Assembly (NCBI RefSeq): GCF_009796845.1
Contig: NZ_CP047025.1
Coordinates: forward strand, 1,860,001-1,924,000
Direction of reading: 5' to 3'
Length of the DNA: 64,000 nucleotides
From: Cobetia sp. L2A1
Lineage (GTDB): Bacteria > Pseudomonadota > Gammaproteobacteria > Pseudomonadales > Halomonadaceae
Under the pieces are notes generated by a model. That model saw only the letters and a list, made by a program, of their open reading frames with translations. It was not told where the DNA came from and made no database searches. This document shows positions 7,720 to 16,586 of the stretch, in pieces (position 1 is the first letter of the stretch; each line of letters begins with the position of its first letter). The position numbers and the translations under genes are program-made.

Positions 7720-8406
7720 TCAAAGGGGCGTCGCATGCAGAAGGGGATTGGCAGTAAATTGTGCAGCAGTGCTGACTGATGGGCTCTGTGCTGATACTGA
7801 TGGAGTTCTGTCCTGTGCCAGTTTCAAGATTGAGTCCATGCTGGCATACACCATGTACAGCTCCCCCTTGTCGTGGCCAGTCTTGAGGGTGGATTCATGC
7901 AGAGGTAACAAACCGAATCGCTTGAATATCTTCATGTTGGAGCGTTTGCATAGGGCTAGAATGCCATCGCCATCCTTGGCTTTCACATGCTTGGCAGCGG
8001 CTGCCATCAGCAGATTGCCATGTGCAAATCGCTTGGCGCTGGGGTCCATCACCAGGCGACTGAATTCATAGATGGAGCCTTCTGGAATGGTGACGTCCTC
8101 GCTTTCATCAAACAGGGTTCTGGACTCCAGCCCCCCAGGCGTGACGCGGATACTCCCCATCAGCGCATCACGCTGAGTATCCACCAGACAGATATGTTGG
8201 CTATTGCTGTCGATCACATCGTCGTGATCCTTGTGTTTCTGCAAGTAGGCTTTGGAGGCACCATGATGGGCATCTCGCAATTTCAATACCTGCTTGAACA
8301 GCGGATGACGCCGTCCGAAAAATGACACCGTGTCTCTGTTGTTCTGATGGGAAAAGGATGTCGTGAACTGCTTGATGACCGCGATGTCGGCGTCGTTCTC
8401 TTTCAT
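7720..8406 (-). CDS. GNAT-fold acyltransferase, N-acyl amino acid synthase FeeM-like
   Basis: The 228-residue protein has the layout of the autoinducer-synthase / FeeM branch of acyltransferases: RHPLFKQVLKLRDA near the N-terminus, a CLVDTQRDALMGSIRVTP strand pair, then IYEFSRLVMDPSAKR, which corresponds to the E-x-SR box of LuxI-like enzymes, and a C-terminal FKRFGLLPL. Such enzymes join an acyl chain from acyl-ACP to an amino acid or similar amine. The start at 8406 has AGGAG 9 bases upstream. It stands alone between the NiSOD operon and a divergent FMN reductase, with no LuxR partner in sight. The last 30 residues are low complexity. Product and function are unknown. Confidence 0.62.
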   Translation of the reverse strand: MKENDADIAVIKQFTTSFSHQNNRDTVSFFGRRHPLFKQVLKLRDAHHGASKAYLQKHKDHDDVIDSNSQHICLVDTQRDALMGSIRVTPGGLESRTLFDESEDVTIPEGSIYEFSRLVMDPSAKRFAHGNLLMAAAAKHVKAKDGDGILALCKRSNMKIFKRFGLLPLHESTLKTGHDKGELYMVYASMDSILKLAQDRTPSVSAQSPSVSTAAQFTANPLLHATPL

Positions 8407-8772
8407 TCCTGCTGGCTCCTCTGCCCAATGCACGGGTTAGATGCTTCATTCTCGCACTACGAAAGCCTTAGTACTTTATTAGTAGTGTCGCATGTTTGTT
8501 ACAGGTGATCGACCTCGCACCATGTAGGACATTCGCTCATTGGATGTACGAAAAAGATGACAAAAAGTCGCATCTCTCCGTGGCGATGCATTTGTTGATT
8601 ATTCAATGCTCAATTGAGGAAATAACAAGGTTGCAGAAGAGCTTGATCATCGTAATGCCAGCGCTCAGCCTGCAAATGTGCACGAATATGACTACCCCTC
8701 CAGAGGCATGGCTTTCGCTGAGTAATAGCACCGTCTGACAACGTTTCATTCATTGATGCGAGGAGTATGTTG
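8407..8772. other. Intergenic region between divergent acyltransferase and FMN reductase genes
   Basis: I see no credible gene in these 366 bases; an 80-codon plus-strand frame lacks a ribosome binding site and family features. The stretch is AT-richer than its surroundings and carries an inverted repeat CACTAC (8455-8460) / GTAGTG (8482-8487) close to the acyltransferase start. It probably holds both promoters. Confidence 0.5.
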
Positions 8773-9432
8773 ATGTCGTTAAAGATTCTGGTCTTTCTTG
8801 GCTCTGTACGTACCAGCACGCCGCCATCACCTGCGCGATTGGGTGAGCGGGTGGCAAAGCGTTGCGTGGCACAGTTAGCAGAAGATGGCCATGACGTCGT
8901 GCTGATCGATCCGCTCGATTACGACCTGGCGGATCCCTTCAAGCCACTGTTTTCCTATTCCCAGAGCCAGGTGCCGGAGGACTTGTTGAGTCTGGCGAGG
9001 GAGGTTGAATCGGCGGATGGCTATGTGATGGTCAGCCCTGAATACAATCACGCCATGAGCCCGGCACTGGCGAACCTGCTCAATCATTTCGGCAGCTCAC
9101 TGTATTCCTACAAGCCTTCAGTCATTGCGACGTATTCTGCCGGCCAGTGGGGCGGAGCGAGGGCAGCGGTCAACATGCGTACCTTCCTGTCGGAATTGGG
9201 CTGCTTGCCGGTATCGGCAATGATACATATCCCCAAGGCGCAGGAGGTTCTTGAAGACGATGGTGGCTACGCCAAGGGACAGAATGCAGAAGAGTGGGCC
9301 GGATACTTCCATCGCGCCTTCAGCCAGCTGAGCTGGTGGGCCAATGCTACCAGGCGTTATCACGAAAGCGAGGATGGTGAGCGGCGCCCAGGCGCTTTTA
9401 CCCGCAGTCCCTCACAGCGCAACGCGCCTTGA
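8773..9432 (+). CDS. NADPH-dependent FMN reductase family protein
   Basis: The 219-residue flavodoxin-like protein begins MSLKILVFLGSVRTS, where GSVR is the phosphate-binding loop of NADPH-dependent FMN reductases, and carries SPEYNHAMSPALANLLNHF, the characteristic YN block of the family. It would reduce FMN or quinone-like substrates in the cytoplasm. The ATG at 8773 is 7 bases after AGGAG; a nearer ATG at 8767 is too close to it. A strong terminator follows, so the gene is probably monocistronic. Confidence 0.88.
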   Translation: MSLKILVFLGSVRTSTPPSPARLGERVAKRCVAQLAEDGHDVVLIDPLDYDLADPFKPLFSYSQSQVPEDLLSLAREVESADGYVMVSPEYNHAMSPALANLLNHFGSSLYSYKPSVIATYSAGQWGGARAAVNMRTFLSELGCLPVSAMIHIPKAQEVLEDDGGYAKGQNAEEWAGYFHRAFSQLSWWANATRRYHESEDGERRPGAFTRSPSQRNAP

Positions 9433-9467
9433 GATGACAATGGCAGTCCTGCGTTTACTAGACAATA

Positions 9468-9495
9468 AAAAGGGACTGCCTTGGCAGTCCCTTTT
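9468..9495. terminator. Strong bidirectional terminator
   Basis: AAAAGGGACTGCC (9468-9480) pairs perfectly with GGCAGTCCCTTTT (9483-9495); the T and A tracts at both ends allow use from either strand. It separates the FMN reductase gene from the convergent asparaginase gene. Confidence 0.88.
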
Positions 9496-9549
9496 GCGTT
9501 TCTGGTGCGTCTCAAGCCAAGTCAGGCCATGAGGTGTTTTGCTGTCTGC

Positions 9550-10593
9550 TTACTCGAAGTAGCCACGCACCTTGTCCATGTCATCTGTCTCGGTCAGCAC
9601 CAGTGAGAGCAGGATGCGGGCCTTCTGGGGATTCAGGGCGCCGCTGCCGATACCTTCTTCCTTGGCGCTGACGATGCCATTGCCGGTACGGGTGCTACGT
9701 ACGACAGGGATACCATCTTGCATGGCCTGCTTTACCAGCGGCTTGAGCGTGTCCGGGATGGAGCCATTGCCACTGCCGGCAATCACGACACCCTTGGCAC
9801 CGTTGTCGAGGGCGGCGGTGAACAGTGCCGGGTCCATGTCCTGGTGAGCGTAGATGATATCGACCTTCGGCAGGCCATCTAGAGAGGTCACATCGAAGTG
9901 TGGTTTGTCAGTCGGTGTCGCCGGTGTGTAATAGAAATGCGGCTTGCCGCTGATGAAGGCACCCAGATAGCCTTGCTCGGTCGCCTTGAAGGTATCCATC
10001 ATGATGGCATTGGTCTTGGTGGTGTAAAACGCCGACCCGATGCGGTCGTTCAGCACGATCATGGCGCCACGACCTTCCGCGCCTTTATCGGCGGCCAGCG
10101 TGACGGCTTCCAGCAGATTGAACGGCCCATCGGCACTGATGGCGGTGGCAGGTCGCATGGCACCGACCATCACGACCGGCTTGTCGCTGTTGACGGTAAG
10201 GTCCAGGAAGAAGCCTGTCTCTTCCAGCGTGTCGGTGCCGTGGGTGATGACCACGCCATGCGTCGCATCCGTGGCCAATGCTTCATTGATGGCCTTGGAC
10301 AGCTTGAGCAGGATTTCCTGGTTGATGTTGCTGCTGCCCGTGTTGGCGATCTGTTCGCCTGTCACGGCAGCGACATCGGCCAGTTCCGGAACGGCGTCCA
10401 GCAGCGCCTGCACACCCAGACTGCCAGAGGTGTAGTTGGTGGTATCCGTGGAGGAGGCTGAGCTACCGGCAATCGTGCCGCCCGTGGCGTAGATCTTCAC
10501 GCCCGGGAGATCAGCAGCACTTGCCAATGAACAAGCGGCCAGCGAGATGGCGGCGACGAGAAGTCTGGGAGATAGGCAGTGTCTTGTCTTCAT
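9550..10593 (-). CDS. ansB: Periplasmic type II L-asparaginase
   Basis: The 347-residue protein has a signal peptide ending LASA at residue 26 or so, then KIYATGGTIAG (T40 being the nucleophile by comparison with the family) and THGTDTLEETGFFL, the second threonine/aspartate active-site block. The whole length fits type II asparaginases and glutaminase-asparaginases. It hydrolyses asparagine, and perhaps glutamine, to the acid and ammonia in the periplasm. It lies 136 bases downstream of the gamma-glutamyltransferase gene on the same strand and may be cotranscribed. Whether it prefers glutamine cannot be read from the sequence by eye. Confidence 0.94.
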   Translation of the reverse strand: MKTRHCLSPRLLVAAISLAACSLASAADLPGVKIYATGGTIAGSSASSTDTTNYTSGSLGVQALLDAVPELADVAAVTGEQIANTGSSNINQEILLKLSKAINEALATDATHGVVITHGTDTLEETGFFLDLTVNSDKPVVMVGAMRPATAISADGPFNLLEAVTLAADKGAEGRGAMIVLNDRIGSAFYTTKTNAIMMDTFKATEQGYLGAFISGKPHFYYTPATPTDKPHFDVTSLDGLPKVDIIYAHQDMDPALFTAALDNGAKGVVIAGSGNGSIPDTLKPLVKQAMQDGIPVVRSTRTGNGIVSAKEEGIGSGALNPQKARILLSLVLTETDDMDKVRGYFE

Positions 10594-10728
10594 GGTGGTG
10601 AATCGCTCTTTATCGTTGTTGTCGGGGCGGTATCGCCCTTGTCTCGGTCGGCTGGTGTCAGCGGATATCGTGGTACATGAATTGACGCGTCAGTCATGCC
10701 TTCATGATCATGCCCTGGATATGTTTCA

Positions 10729-12438
10729 TCAGGTGAGTGCCGCGCCGCCATCACTGCGGGGATCATGTGCGGCCTCGACGGTACCGTCGGGATGGCGCAT
10801 CACGGCACCGGCATGGCCAAGGGTATCGCTGTACGCCTCGGCAACGATTTCGACCTCATGGCCGAGTGCCCTCAAGGCATCTGCCATGTCGCCATCGAGA
10901 CGTGATTCCAGCTTCAGACTGGTGCTGACATCGCCCCAGGTACGCCCCAGCAGCCAGCGGGGAGCACTGATGGCAGCTTGCAACGACATGCCATGACGGG
11001 CAATGCGCGTGAAGACGGCGGCCTGTGTCTGCGGTTGTCCTTCTCCTCCCATGGTGCCGAAGGCCATCACGCGGCCATCATCGAAACAGGCCAATGACGG
11101 GTTGAGAGTGTGAAAGGGCTTGCGTCCCGGCGCGAGGCTACGCAGTGAATTCGGGGCGAGATCAAATGCCAGGCCGCGGTTCTGCCACATCACGCCACTG
11201 CCAGGCAGTACCACGCCGCTGCCGAATTCCCAGTAGACACTCTGGATGAAGCTGACGGTAGTGCCGTCGTTGTCGGTGGCGCCCATCCAGATGGTGTCGC
11301 CTTCGGCGGGTTCGTAAGGCCAGGTCAGCGCCGACTGCATGTCGATCTTTTCAGCCTCTTCAGCCAAGGCTGATGTTTCAAGATGCGCTTGCTGGGTCGC
11401 CACGTATCCTTTAAGGCCGCCTTCCATGGCATCCGGTGAGGTGATCAGATCATCACGTACCAGGAAGGCACGTTTGGTCGCCTCGATCAGCGCATGCAGA
11501 TGACGCGGCGTGTTGCCTTCCTCTTCTCCGATGCCGTGAAGCGCGCTCATCTCGTCGTAGAGACCGAGAATCATCAACGTCGCCATTCCCTGAGTGGGTG
11601 CTGGCAGGTTGTAGATGTTGCTATCACGCAGACGGACTTTCAACGGCGTGACGCGTCTGGCCTGATAACCGTTCAGGTCACCCAGGCGCAGTGGACTGCC
11701 GGCCGCTTCCAGCTCCTCGGCCATGCGCGCTGCCAATTCTCCGCGGTAGAAGTCATCAAGCCCTGCCTGCGCCAGATGCGCCAAGGTGGCGGCCAGTTCT
11801 GGCTGTCGCAGACGCGCCCCTTCGTGAAAGGCAATGGCATCGCCTGTTTCACTCTGGCCGAGATAGCGTTCAGCGAAGACAGGGAGTTGAGAGAGGGTGG
11901 CGAGGTGCTTCTCACTCAATGCCTGCTGGCTTGCGCTCACGGCAATACCGTCATTGCCTAGACGGATGGCAGTGGCCAGTAGCTGCGTGAGCGGCAGGGG
12001 TGTGTGCTCTGGAGCAGAAGTCTCTGTCGAGTACGCGAGAGCTTCCTGCCAGCCACCAATGGTACCGGCGACCGTCAAGGCTGCCAGTGGTCCGCGCGTC
12101 GGAATGCTCGTGCCCTTCGCCAGCGGTGAGGCGCAAGCATCATCAGAGGAGGGTGCAAAGCCATAGCCGAGATCGGCATAGAACTCACGGCTGGCAAGTT
12201 CTGCGGCAGCACCACAGGCATCAATCGCGATCGGCGCCTGGCCGGGGCGCTTGATCAGCCAGAAGCCATCGCCGCCGATACCATTCATGTGCGGATAAGC
12301 GACAGCGACGGTGGCGGCCATGGCGACCATGGCCTCAATGGCATTGCCGCCATCGCGCAAGATGTCGCGTCCGGCTTCTGCTGCCAGGTGATGTGGCGCG
12401 GCACAGGCGCCACCAAATCCACGTCGGGTATGCATCAT
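10729..12438 (-). CDS. Gamma-glutamyltransferase family protein (Ntn hydrolase)
   Basis: The 569-residue protein has the GGT layout: HHLAAEAGRDILRDGGNAIEA near the start, and the self-cleavage region at about residues 380-400, where T382 in GDTIW is the probable nucleophile, followed by MGGEGQPQTQAAV. No signal peptide is visible, so it is probably cytoplasmic, unlike classical periplasmic GGT. Proteins of this branch act on gamma-glutamyl compounds or acyl amides and are often annotated as acylases. AGGAG lies 10 bases before the first ATG. Neighbours are ansB downstream and a TauE/SafE exporter upstream. Confidence 0.88.
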   Translation of the reverse strand: MMHTRRGFGGACAAPHHLAAEAGRDILRDGGNAIEAMVAMAATVAVAYPHMNGIGGDGFWLIKRPGQAPIAIDACGAAAELASREFYADLGYGFAPSSDDACASPLAKGTSIPTRGPLAALTVAGTIGGWQEALAYSTETSAPEHTPLPLTQLLATAIRLGNDGIAVSASQQALSEKHLATLSQLPVFAERYLGQSETGDAIAFHEGARLRQPELAATLAHLAQAGLDDFYRGELAARMAEELEAAGSPLRLGDLNGYQARRVTPLKVRLRDSNIYNLPAPTQGMATLMILGLYDEMSALHGIGEEEGNTPRHLHALIEATKRAFLVRDDLITSPDAMEGGLKGYVATQQAHLETSALAEEAEKIDMQSALTWPYEPAEGDTIWMGATDNDGTTVSFIQSVYWEFGSGVVLPGSGVMWQNRGLAFDLAPNSLRSLAPGRKPFHTLNPSLACFDDGRVMAFGTMGGEGQPQTQAAVFTRIARHGMSLQAAISAPRWLLGRTWGDVSTSLKLESRLDGDMADALRALGHEVEIVAEAYSDTLGHAGAVMRHPDGTVEAAHDPRSDGGAALT

Positions 12439-12540
12439 GGCCTCTTGCTCCTGTTGTTGTTCATGTGGGCATCACCACGCGAATCGAGGGGTTGGCTCGC
12501 CAGGTGTGATGATGCCAGAGGTGGTCAATGCACTAGCAGG

Positions 12541-13380
12541 TCAGCTACCGGTGAAGAGGTCATAGAACATGCGCAGCGCGGTGAAGAGCAGGAAGATAGC
12601 GAAGATCTTCTTGAGTCTGGACGCATCCATTGAGTGGGCAAGCTTTGCCCCCAGGGGTGCGCAGAGCATGGTCGCGGGCACGATGGCCGCAAAGCCAAGC
12701 AGATTGACGTAGCCGATGGAGCCCGGCAACAGATTGGGTTCGCCCAGGCCACTGAGCACGAAGCTCACGGTACCCGGCAGACTGATGACCAAGCCGAGCG
12801 CCGCACCGGTACCGACCGCAAGATGCATCGGCGTGCCCAGGGTGCTCAAGGTCGGCACGCTCAAGGTGCCACCGCCAATTCCCATCAGCGTCGAGACACC
12901 GCCAATGAAGGTCCCCAGCACGCCGCTGCCCAACGGTCCCGGCAAGCCCTTGCCCAGTGCCTTGGATTGACGACGGAACATGTTAAGGGCGACCAGCAGA
13001 GCGATGGTGGCAAATAGACCCATCAAGACGGCACCGCTGAACAGGCTGGAAAGCAGGCCACCGATGATGACACCGATGATGACGCCAGGGAGTAGCCGCT
13101 TGAGAATCGAGGGGTCCAGACTGCCCTTGGCGTAGTGTGCCCTGGCGGACATGATCGAGGTGGGAATGATGGTGGCAAGCGAGGTACCGACGGCCTGATG
13201 CATGCGCACGGCGTCGTCGACGCCCAACAGGCTGAACAGATGGAAGAGCACGGGGACAATGACGATACCGCCGCCGACCCCCAACAATCCTGCCATCACG
13301 CCGGCAATCATGCCGGTGACGACGAGTGCGACGATCAATCCGATGATCCAATGCAGCGGATAGGCTGAGAACAGTTCCAT
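12541..13380 (-). CDS. TauE/SafE-family membrane exporter
   Basis: The 279-residue membrane protein has about eight transmembrane segments and the two internal GG-containing repeats of the family: GVMAGLLGVGGGIVIVPVLF near residue 30 and STLMGIGGGTLSVPTLSTLG near residue 165. TauE/SafE proteins export sulfite, sulfonates or organic acids across the inner membrane. AAGGAA lies 5 bases before the ATG. It sits between the GGT gene and the TRAP operon on the same strand; a GC-rich hairpin separates it from the latter. Substrate unknown. Confidence 0.88.
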   Translation of the reverse strand: MELFSAYPLHWIIGLIVALVVTGMIAGVMAGLLGVGGGIVIVPVLFHLFSLLGVDDAVRMHQAVGTSLATIIPTSIMSARAHYAKGSLDPSILKRLLPGVIIGVIIGGLLSSLFSGAVLMGLFATIALLVALNMFRRQSKALGKGLPGPLGSGVLGTFIGGVSTLMGIGGGTLSVPTLSTLGTPMHLAVGTGAALGLVISLPGTVSFVLSGLGEPNLLPGSIGYVNLLGFAAIVPATMLCAPLGAKLAHSMDASRLKKIFAIFLLFTALRMFYDLFTGS

Positions 13381-13511
13381 GGCGTTTCCTTGTGATACGC
13401 ATCACCGTACCGAGTGTCGTCGGCATGAAGGGTGATGCGCTTTGGCGACTCCTCGCAGTCGAGGAGAGTAGATGTCATCCGGTTGCATGATATTAGACAA
13501 ACGTGATGAGC

Positions 13512-13538
13512 GCCCCCCCTTCGGGTATCGCGGGGGGC
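13512..13538. terminator. GC-rich hairpin after the TRAP operon
   Basis: GCCCCCC (13512-13518) pairs with GGGGGGC (13532-13538). It lies just past the end of the dctM-like gene in its direction of transcription and before the TauE/SafE gene. There is no clear T run, so termination may be partial. Confidence 0.45.
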
Positions 13539-13551
13539 AGGTGATGGTTTC

Positions 13552-14880
13552 CTACCAGCCGATGGCTTCCGGCAGCCAGGTGGCGAGTCCCGGGAAGCAG
13601 AACAGCAAGACCACCGCCATTGCCTGCAATCCCACGAAAGGCAGTACACCGAGATAGAGGTGGCGCGTCGTGACTTCTGGTGGGGCGACGCCCTTGAGGA
13701 AGAACAGCGCCCAACCAAAGGGTGGCGTCAGGAACGACATCTGCAGATTCATCGCCACCAGCACGCCCAACCACACCATGTCGGTGCCATAGCCAACGAA
13801 GATCGGCAGGAACATCGGCAGTGCAATGTAGCTGATCTCGATCCACTCGAGGAAGAAGCCGAGCACGAATAGCACCACCATCAGGAAGACCAGTGCGCCC
13901 AGCTCGCCCCCCGGCAGCAGGTTGAACAGATCATGCACCATGTTTTCGCCGCCAAGGCCGCGGAAGGCCAACGAGAAGGGCTGGGCGCACAGCAGGATGA
14001 AATACACCATCGCAGTGATGGTCAGGGTCGAATGCAGGCACGCCTTGAGCATCGTGATATCCAGACGCCGTGCCAGCAACGCGATCAACAGGCTACCCAG
14101 TGCACCCATCGAGGCGGCTTCCGTCGGGGCGGCAACGCCACCCAGGATTGAGCCAAGTACGGCGAACACCAGCATCAGCGGCGGAATCACGCTGCGCGCT
14201 AGATCGCGCAGCAATTCCTTCATGCCGCCGGCCGCCTCGCGTTCCGCCTTCGGGATGGCAGGCACGAGTTCCGGCTTCCACCAGCCAAGCACCAGCAGAT
14301 AGACGATATAGATGATGGCAATCGCAAGGCCAGGGATGAAGGCCGCAGCGAACAGGGTACCGACGGATTCGCCGAGAATTTCTGACAGCAGAATCAGTAC
14401 CAGACTCGGTGGAATGATCTGCCCGAGGGTGCCGGACGCACAGATGGTGGCCGAGGCCACCCCCGGGTGATACCCGCGACGCAGCAGTGTCGGCAGTGTC
14501 AGCATGCCAACGGTGACGACGGTCGCACCGACGATACCGGTGGATGCACCCATCAGCACACCAACCAGAATGATCGCGATACCCATGCCGCCATTCACGC
14601 CGCCCATGGCGCGGCCGATGGTCTCCAACATGTCTTCCGCGACGCGCGATTTCTCCAGCATCACACCCATGAAGACAAACAAGGGTATCGCCAACAGGGT
14701 GTAATTGGTGACCACGCCATAAAGCCTTGAGGGCATCAGGCTGAAGAGCAAGGGGCCGAAGCCTGCAAGCCCTGCCACGAAACCTGCCACGGCCAGTGAG
14801 ATAGCGACCGGGATACCGATCAACATCAGCATCAAGAAGCCACCGATCATGCCCAGTGCGATCCATTCATTGGGGCTCAT
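13552..14880 (-). CDS. TRAP transporter large permease subunit (DctM family)
   Basis: The 442-residue, very hydrophobic protein has the DctM pattern of about 12 membrane segments, with the conserved VFMGVMLEKSRVAEDMLE and the GATVVTVGMLTLPTLLRRGY blocks. It is the sodium-coupled transport subunit of a tripartite periplasmic transporter. Its ATG overlaps the stop of the small-permease gene by four bases (ATGA), so the two are translationally coupled. Substrate is set by the DctP protein encoded upstream and is probably an organic acid; nothing in the sequence fixes which. Confidence 0.95.
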   Translation of the reverse strand: MSPNEWIALGMIGGFLMLMLIGIPVAISLAVAGFVAGLAGFGPLLFSLMPSRLYGVVTNYTLLAIPLFVFMGVMLEKSRVAEDMLETIGRAMGGVNGGMGIAIILVGVLMGASTGIVGATVVTVGMLTLPTLLRRGYHPGVASATICASGTLGQIIPPSLVLILLSEILGESVGTLFAAAFIPGLAIAIIYIVYLLVLGWWKPELVPAIPKAEREAAGGMKELLRDLARSVIPPLMLVFAVLGSILGGVAAPTEAASMGALGSLLIALLARRLDITMLKACLHSTLTITAMVYFILLCAQPFSLAFRGLGGENMVHDLFNLLPGGELGALVFLMVVLFVLGFFLEWIEISYIALPMFLPIFVGYGTDMVWLGVLVAMNLQMSFLTPPFGWALFFLKGVAPPEVTTRHLYLGVLPFVGLQAMAVVLLFCFPGLATWLPEAIGW

Positions 14881-15404
14881 GAGCGTACCTCGTGGCCATC
14901 AGAGGGTTTGGTAGGCGCCATCAGTCCCATCAAGGCACGTAGACAGTCCGCGACGCCTTGTATGGCGAGTGCCGCGAAGCCCAACGGAATGAACGCCTTG
15001 AGAAGATAGCGATAGGGCAGTCCGCCGGGATCCGGTGAACCTTCCATCAGCTGCCAGGATTGTTCGGTGTATGCCAAGCCCAGCCAGGCAATGGCAGCGC
15101 CAATGGCGATGGTCATCACTGCTCCCAACAGATCCACGAGGCAGCGGCCCTTGGCGGAAAAACGATCATAGAAGACATCGACGCGTACGTCGGCGCGATG
15201 CTTGAGGGCATAGGAAATGCCCAGCAACGCGATGGGGGAAATCAGGTGCCACTCCAATTCCTGGAGAGGAACGGGGCTGATGCTGAAGAAGTAACGCAAC
15301 AGCACGTTACTTGCGACCAGTAGCACGAGCGCCAGCAGCGAGTAGCGGGCGACGATGCCCAGCCGCTCGATGATGGCTTCGAGGAAATTGATGATACGCA
15401 GCAT
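14877..15404 (-). CDS. TRAP transporter small permease subunit (DctQ family)
   Basis: The 175-residue protein has four membrane segments and the DctQ marker region LQELEWHLISPIALLGISYA followed by RADVRVDVFYDRFSAKGR. It pairs with DctM to form the membrane part of the transporter. GAGGA lies 6 bases before the ATG at 15404; an upstream in-frame ATG at 15425 is less likely. It follows the DctP gene by 90 bases that contain a perfect hairpin. Confidence 0.93.
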   Translation of the reverse strand: MLRIINFLEAIIERLGIVARYSLLALVLLVASNVLLRYFFSISPVPLQELEWHLISPIALLGISYALKHRADVRVDVFYDRFSAKGRCLVDLLGAVMTIAIGAAIAWLGLAYTEQSWQLMEGSPDPGGLPYRYLLKAFIPLGFAALAIQGVADCLRALMGLMAPTKPSDGHEVRS

Positions 15405-15418
15405 GGCAATCCTCACAG

Positions 15419-15445
15419 GCGCCACGGCGGGACAGGCCGTGGCGC
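15419..15445. promoter_or_regulatory. Intraoperon stem-loop between dctP and dctQ
   Basis: GCGCCACGG (15419-15427) pairs perfectly with CCGTGGCGC (15437-15445). Stem-loops in this place in transporter operons commonly protect or attenuate the transcript so that the binding protein is made in excess. No T tract follows. Confidence 0.55.
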
Positions 15446-15494
15446 AGACAGGGCGAAGTGATGAACCGCAGGAACAGCAGTCAATACGGCGTTT

Positions 15495-16586
15495 TTAGAG
15501 CGCCAGGAAGGTCTTCTCGCTGATGGCGGCCCATGCCTTGTGTTGCTCACGGAAGGCCATGAAGGATTCATGCACGCGGGCAGTATCCGGGTCAGCCGCT
15601 GCCATGTCGGTCAGCGTCTTCTCGGTGACTTCCTTGAGGCGGGCGACGACGTCATCAGGCAGTGGTTGTGCGATGACACCTTCATTCTCGACGAGATCTG
15701 TCAGTGCCTCGGCGTTTACCGATTCACACCAGGCCTGACTTTCGACATTGCAGGCCGCGGCCGCCGCCTTGACGATGGCTTGCAGGTCTTCCGGCAGGCT
15801 TTCCCAGGCGGACTTGTTGATCATCAGCTCGGTGACGTTGGTCGGCTCGTGCCAGCCAGTGGTGTAGTAGTACTTGGCGGCTTTCTGAAGGCCCAGGCGG
15901 CGATCCTGATAGGGGCCGACGAATTCGGCGGCATCGATGACGCCACGCTCCAGCGCCGGGAATATCTCGCCGCCCGGCAGCAGACGTACGGCAACGCCAA
16001 GCTCGGCGTAGACCTTGCCGGCCAGACCCGGGATACGCATTTTCAGGCCTTTAAAGTCTTCGACCGTATTGATGGGCTTGCGGAACCAGCCGGTCATCTG
16101 CACGCCGGTATTGCCCATCGGGAAGGCGATCAGTCCTTTGGGGGCGTAAAGCTCGTGCCATAGCTCAAGGCCGCCACCGTGATATAGCCAGGCGTTCATG
16201 CCCTGGGTATTCATGCCGAAGGGCACGGTGGTGAAGTACTGCGCCGCAGGAATCTTGCCCGCCCAGAAGTAGGCATTGCCGGCATTCATCTCGACCACGC
16301 CACTGGCGACGGCATTGAAGCCTTCTAGGGCCGGAATCAATTCTCCCGCCGCGAAGTGCTGAATCTTCATGCGTCCGCCAGACATGGCCTCGACCTTGCG
16401 GCAGAAATCCGTCGGACTGCCCGGGCCTTCCACATAGAAAGGCGAGCCAGGCCCATAGGCATTGGTCATTTTCCACTGATAGGTCTTGTTGGTGTCGGCA
16501 CGCACGATGGCGGGTGCGCCCATCACGAGTCCAACGGTAGAGGTTGCCAATGCGGCGCCCAGAAACTTGCGACGATCGAATGTCAT
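15495..16586 (-). CDS. TRAP transporter substrate-binding protein (DctP family)
   Basis: From the ATG at 16586 the 363-residue precursor begins MTFDRRKFLGAALATSTVGL, with an RRKFLG twin-arginine-like signal, followed by a DctP domain (YQWKMTNAYGPGSPFYVEGP and, at about residue 190, FKGLKMRIPGLAGKVYAELG). The RIPG block holds the arginine that binds the substrate carboxylate in this family. AGGAG is 8 bases upstream; the longer open frame to 16754 is poor coding sequence. Tat export is unusual but known for this subfamily, members of which bind 2-oxo acids or similar ligands. The ligand here is not determined. Confidence 0.93.
   Translation of the reverse strand: MTFDRRKFLGAALATSTVGLVMGAPAIVRADTNKTYQWKMTNAYGPGSPFYVEGPGSPTDFCRKVEAMSGGRMKIQHFAAGELIPALEGFNAVASGVVEMNAGNAYFWAGKIPAAQYFTTVPFGMNTQGMNAWLYHGGGLELWHELYAPKGLIAFPMGNTGVQMTGWFRKPINTVEDFKGLKMRIPGLAGKVYAELGVAVRLLPGGEIFPALERGVIDAAEFVGPYQDRRLGLQKAAKYYYTTGWHEPTNVTELMINKSAWESLPEDLQAIVKAAAAACNVESQAWCESVNAEALTDLVENEGVIAQPLPDDVVARLKEVTEKTLTDMAAADPDTARVHESFMAFREQHKAWAAISEKTFLAL

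Noticed and set aside
8496..8738. An 80-codon frame in the acyltransferase/FMN reductase gap
   Set aside because: It begins at a TTG without a ribosome site and shows no family features.
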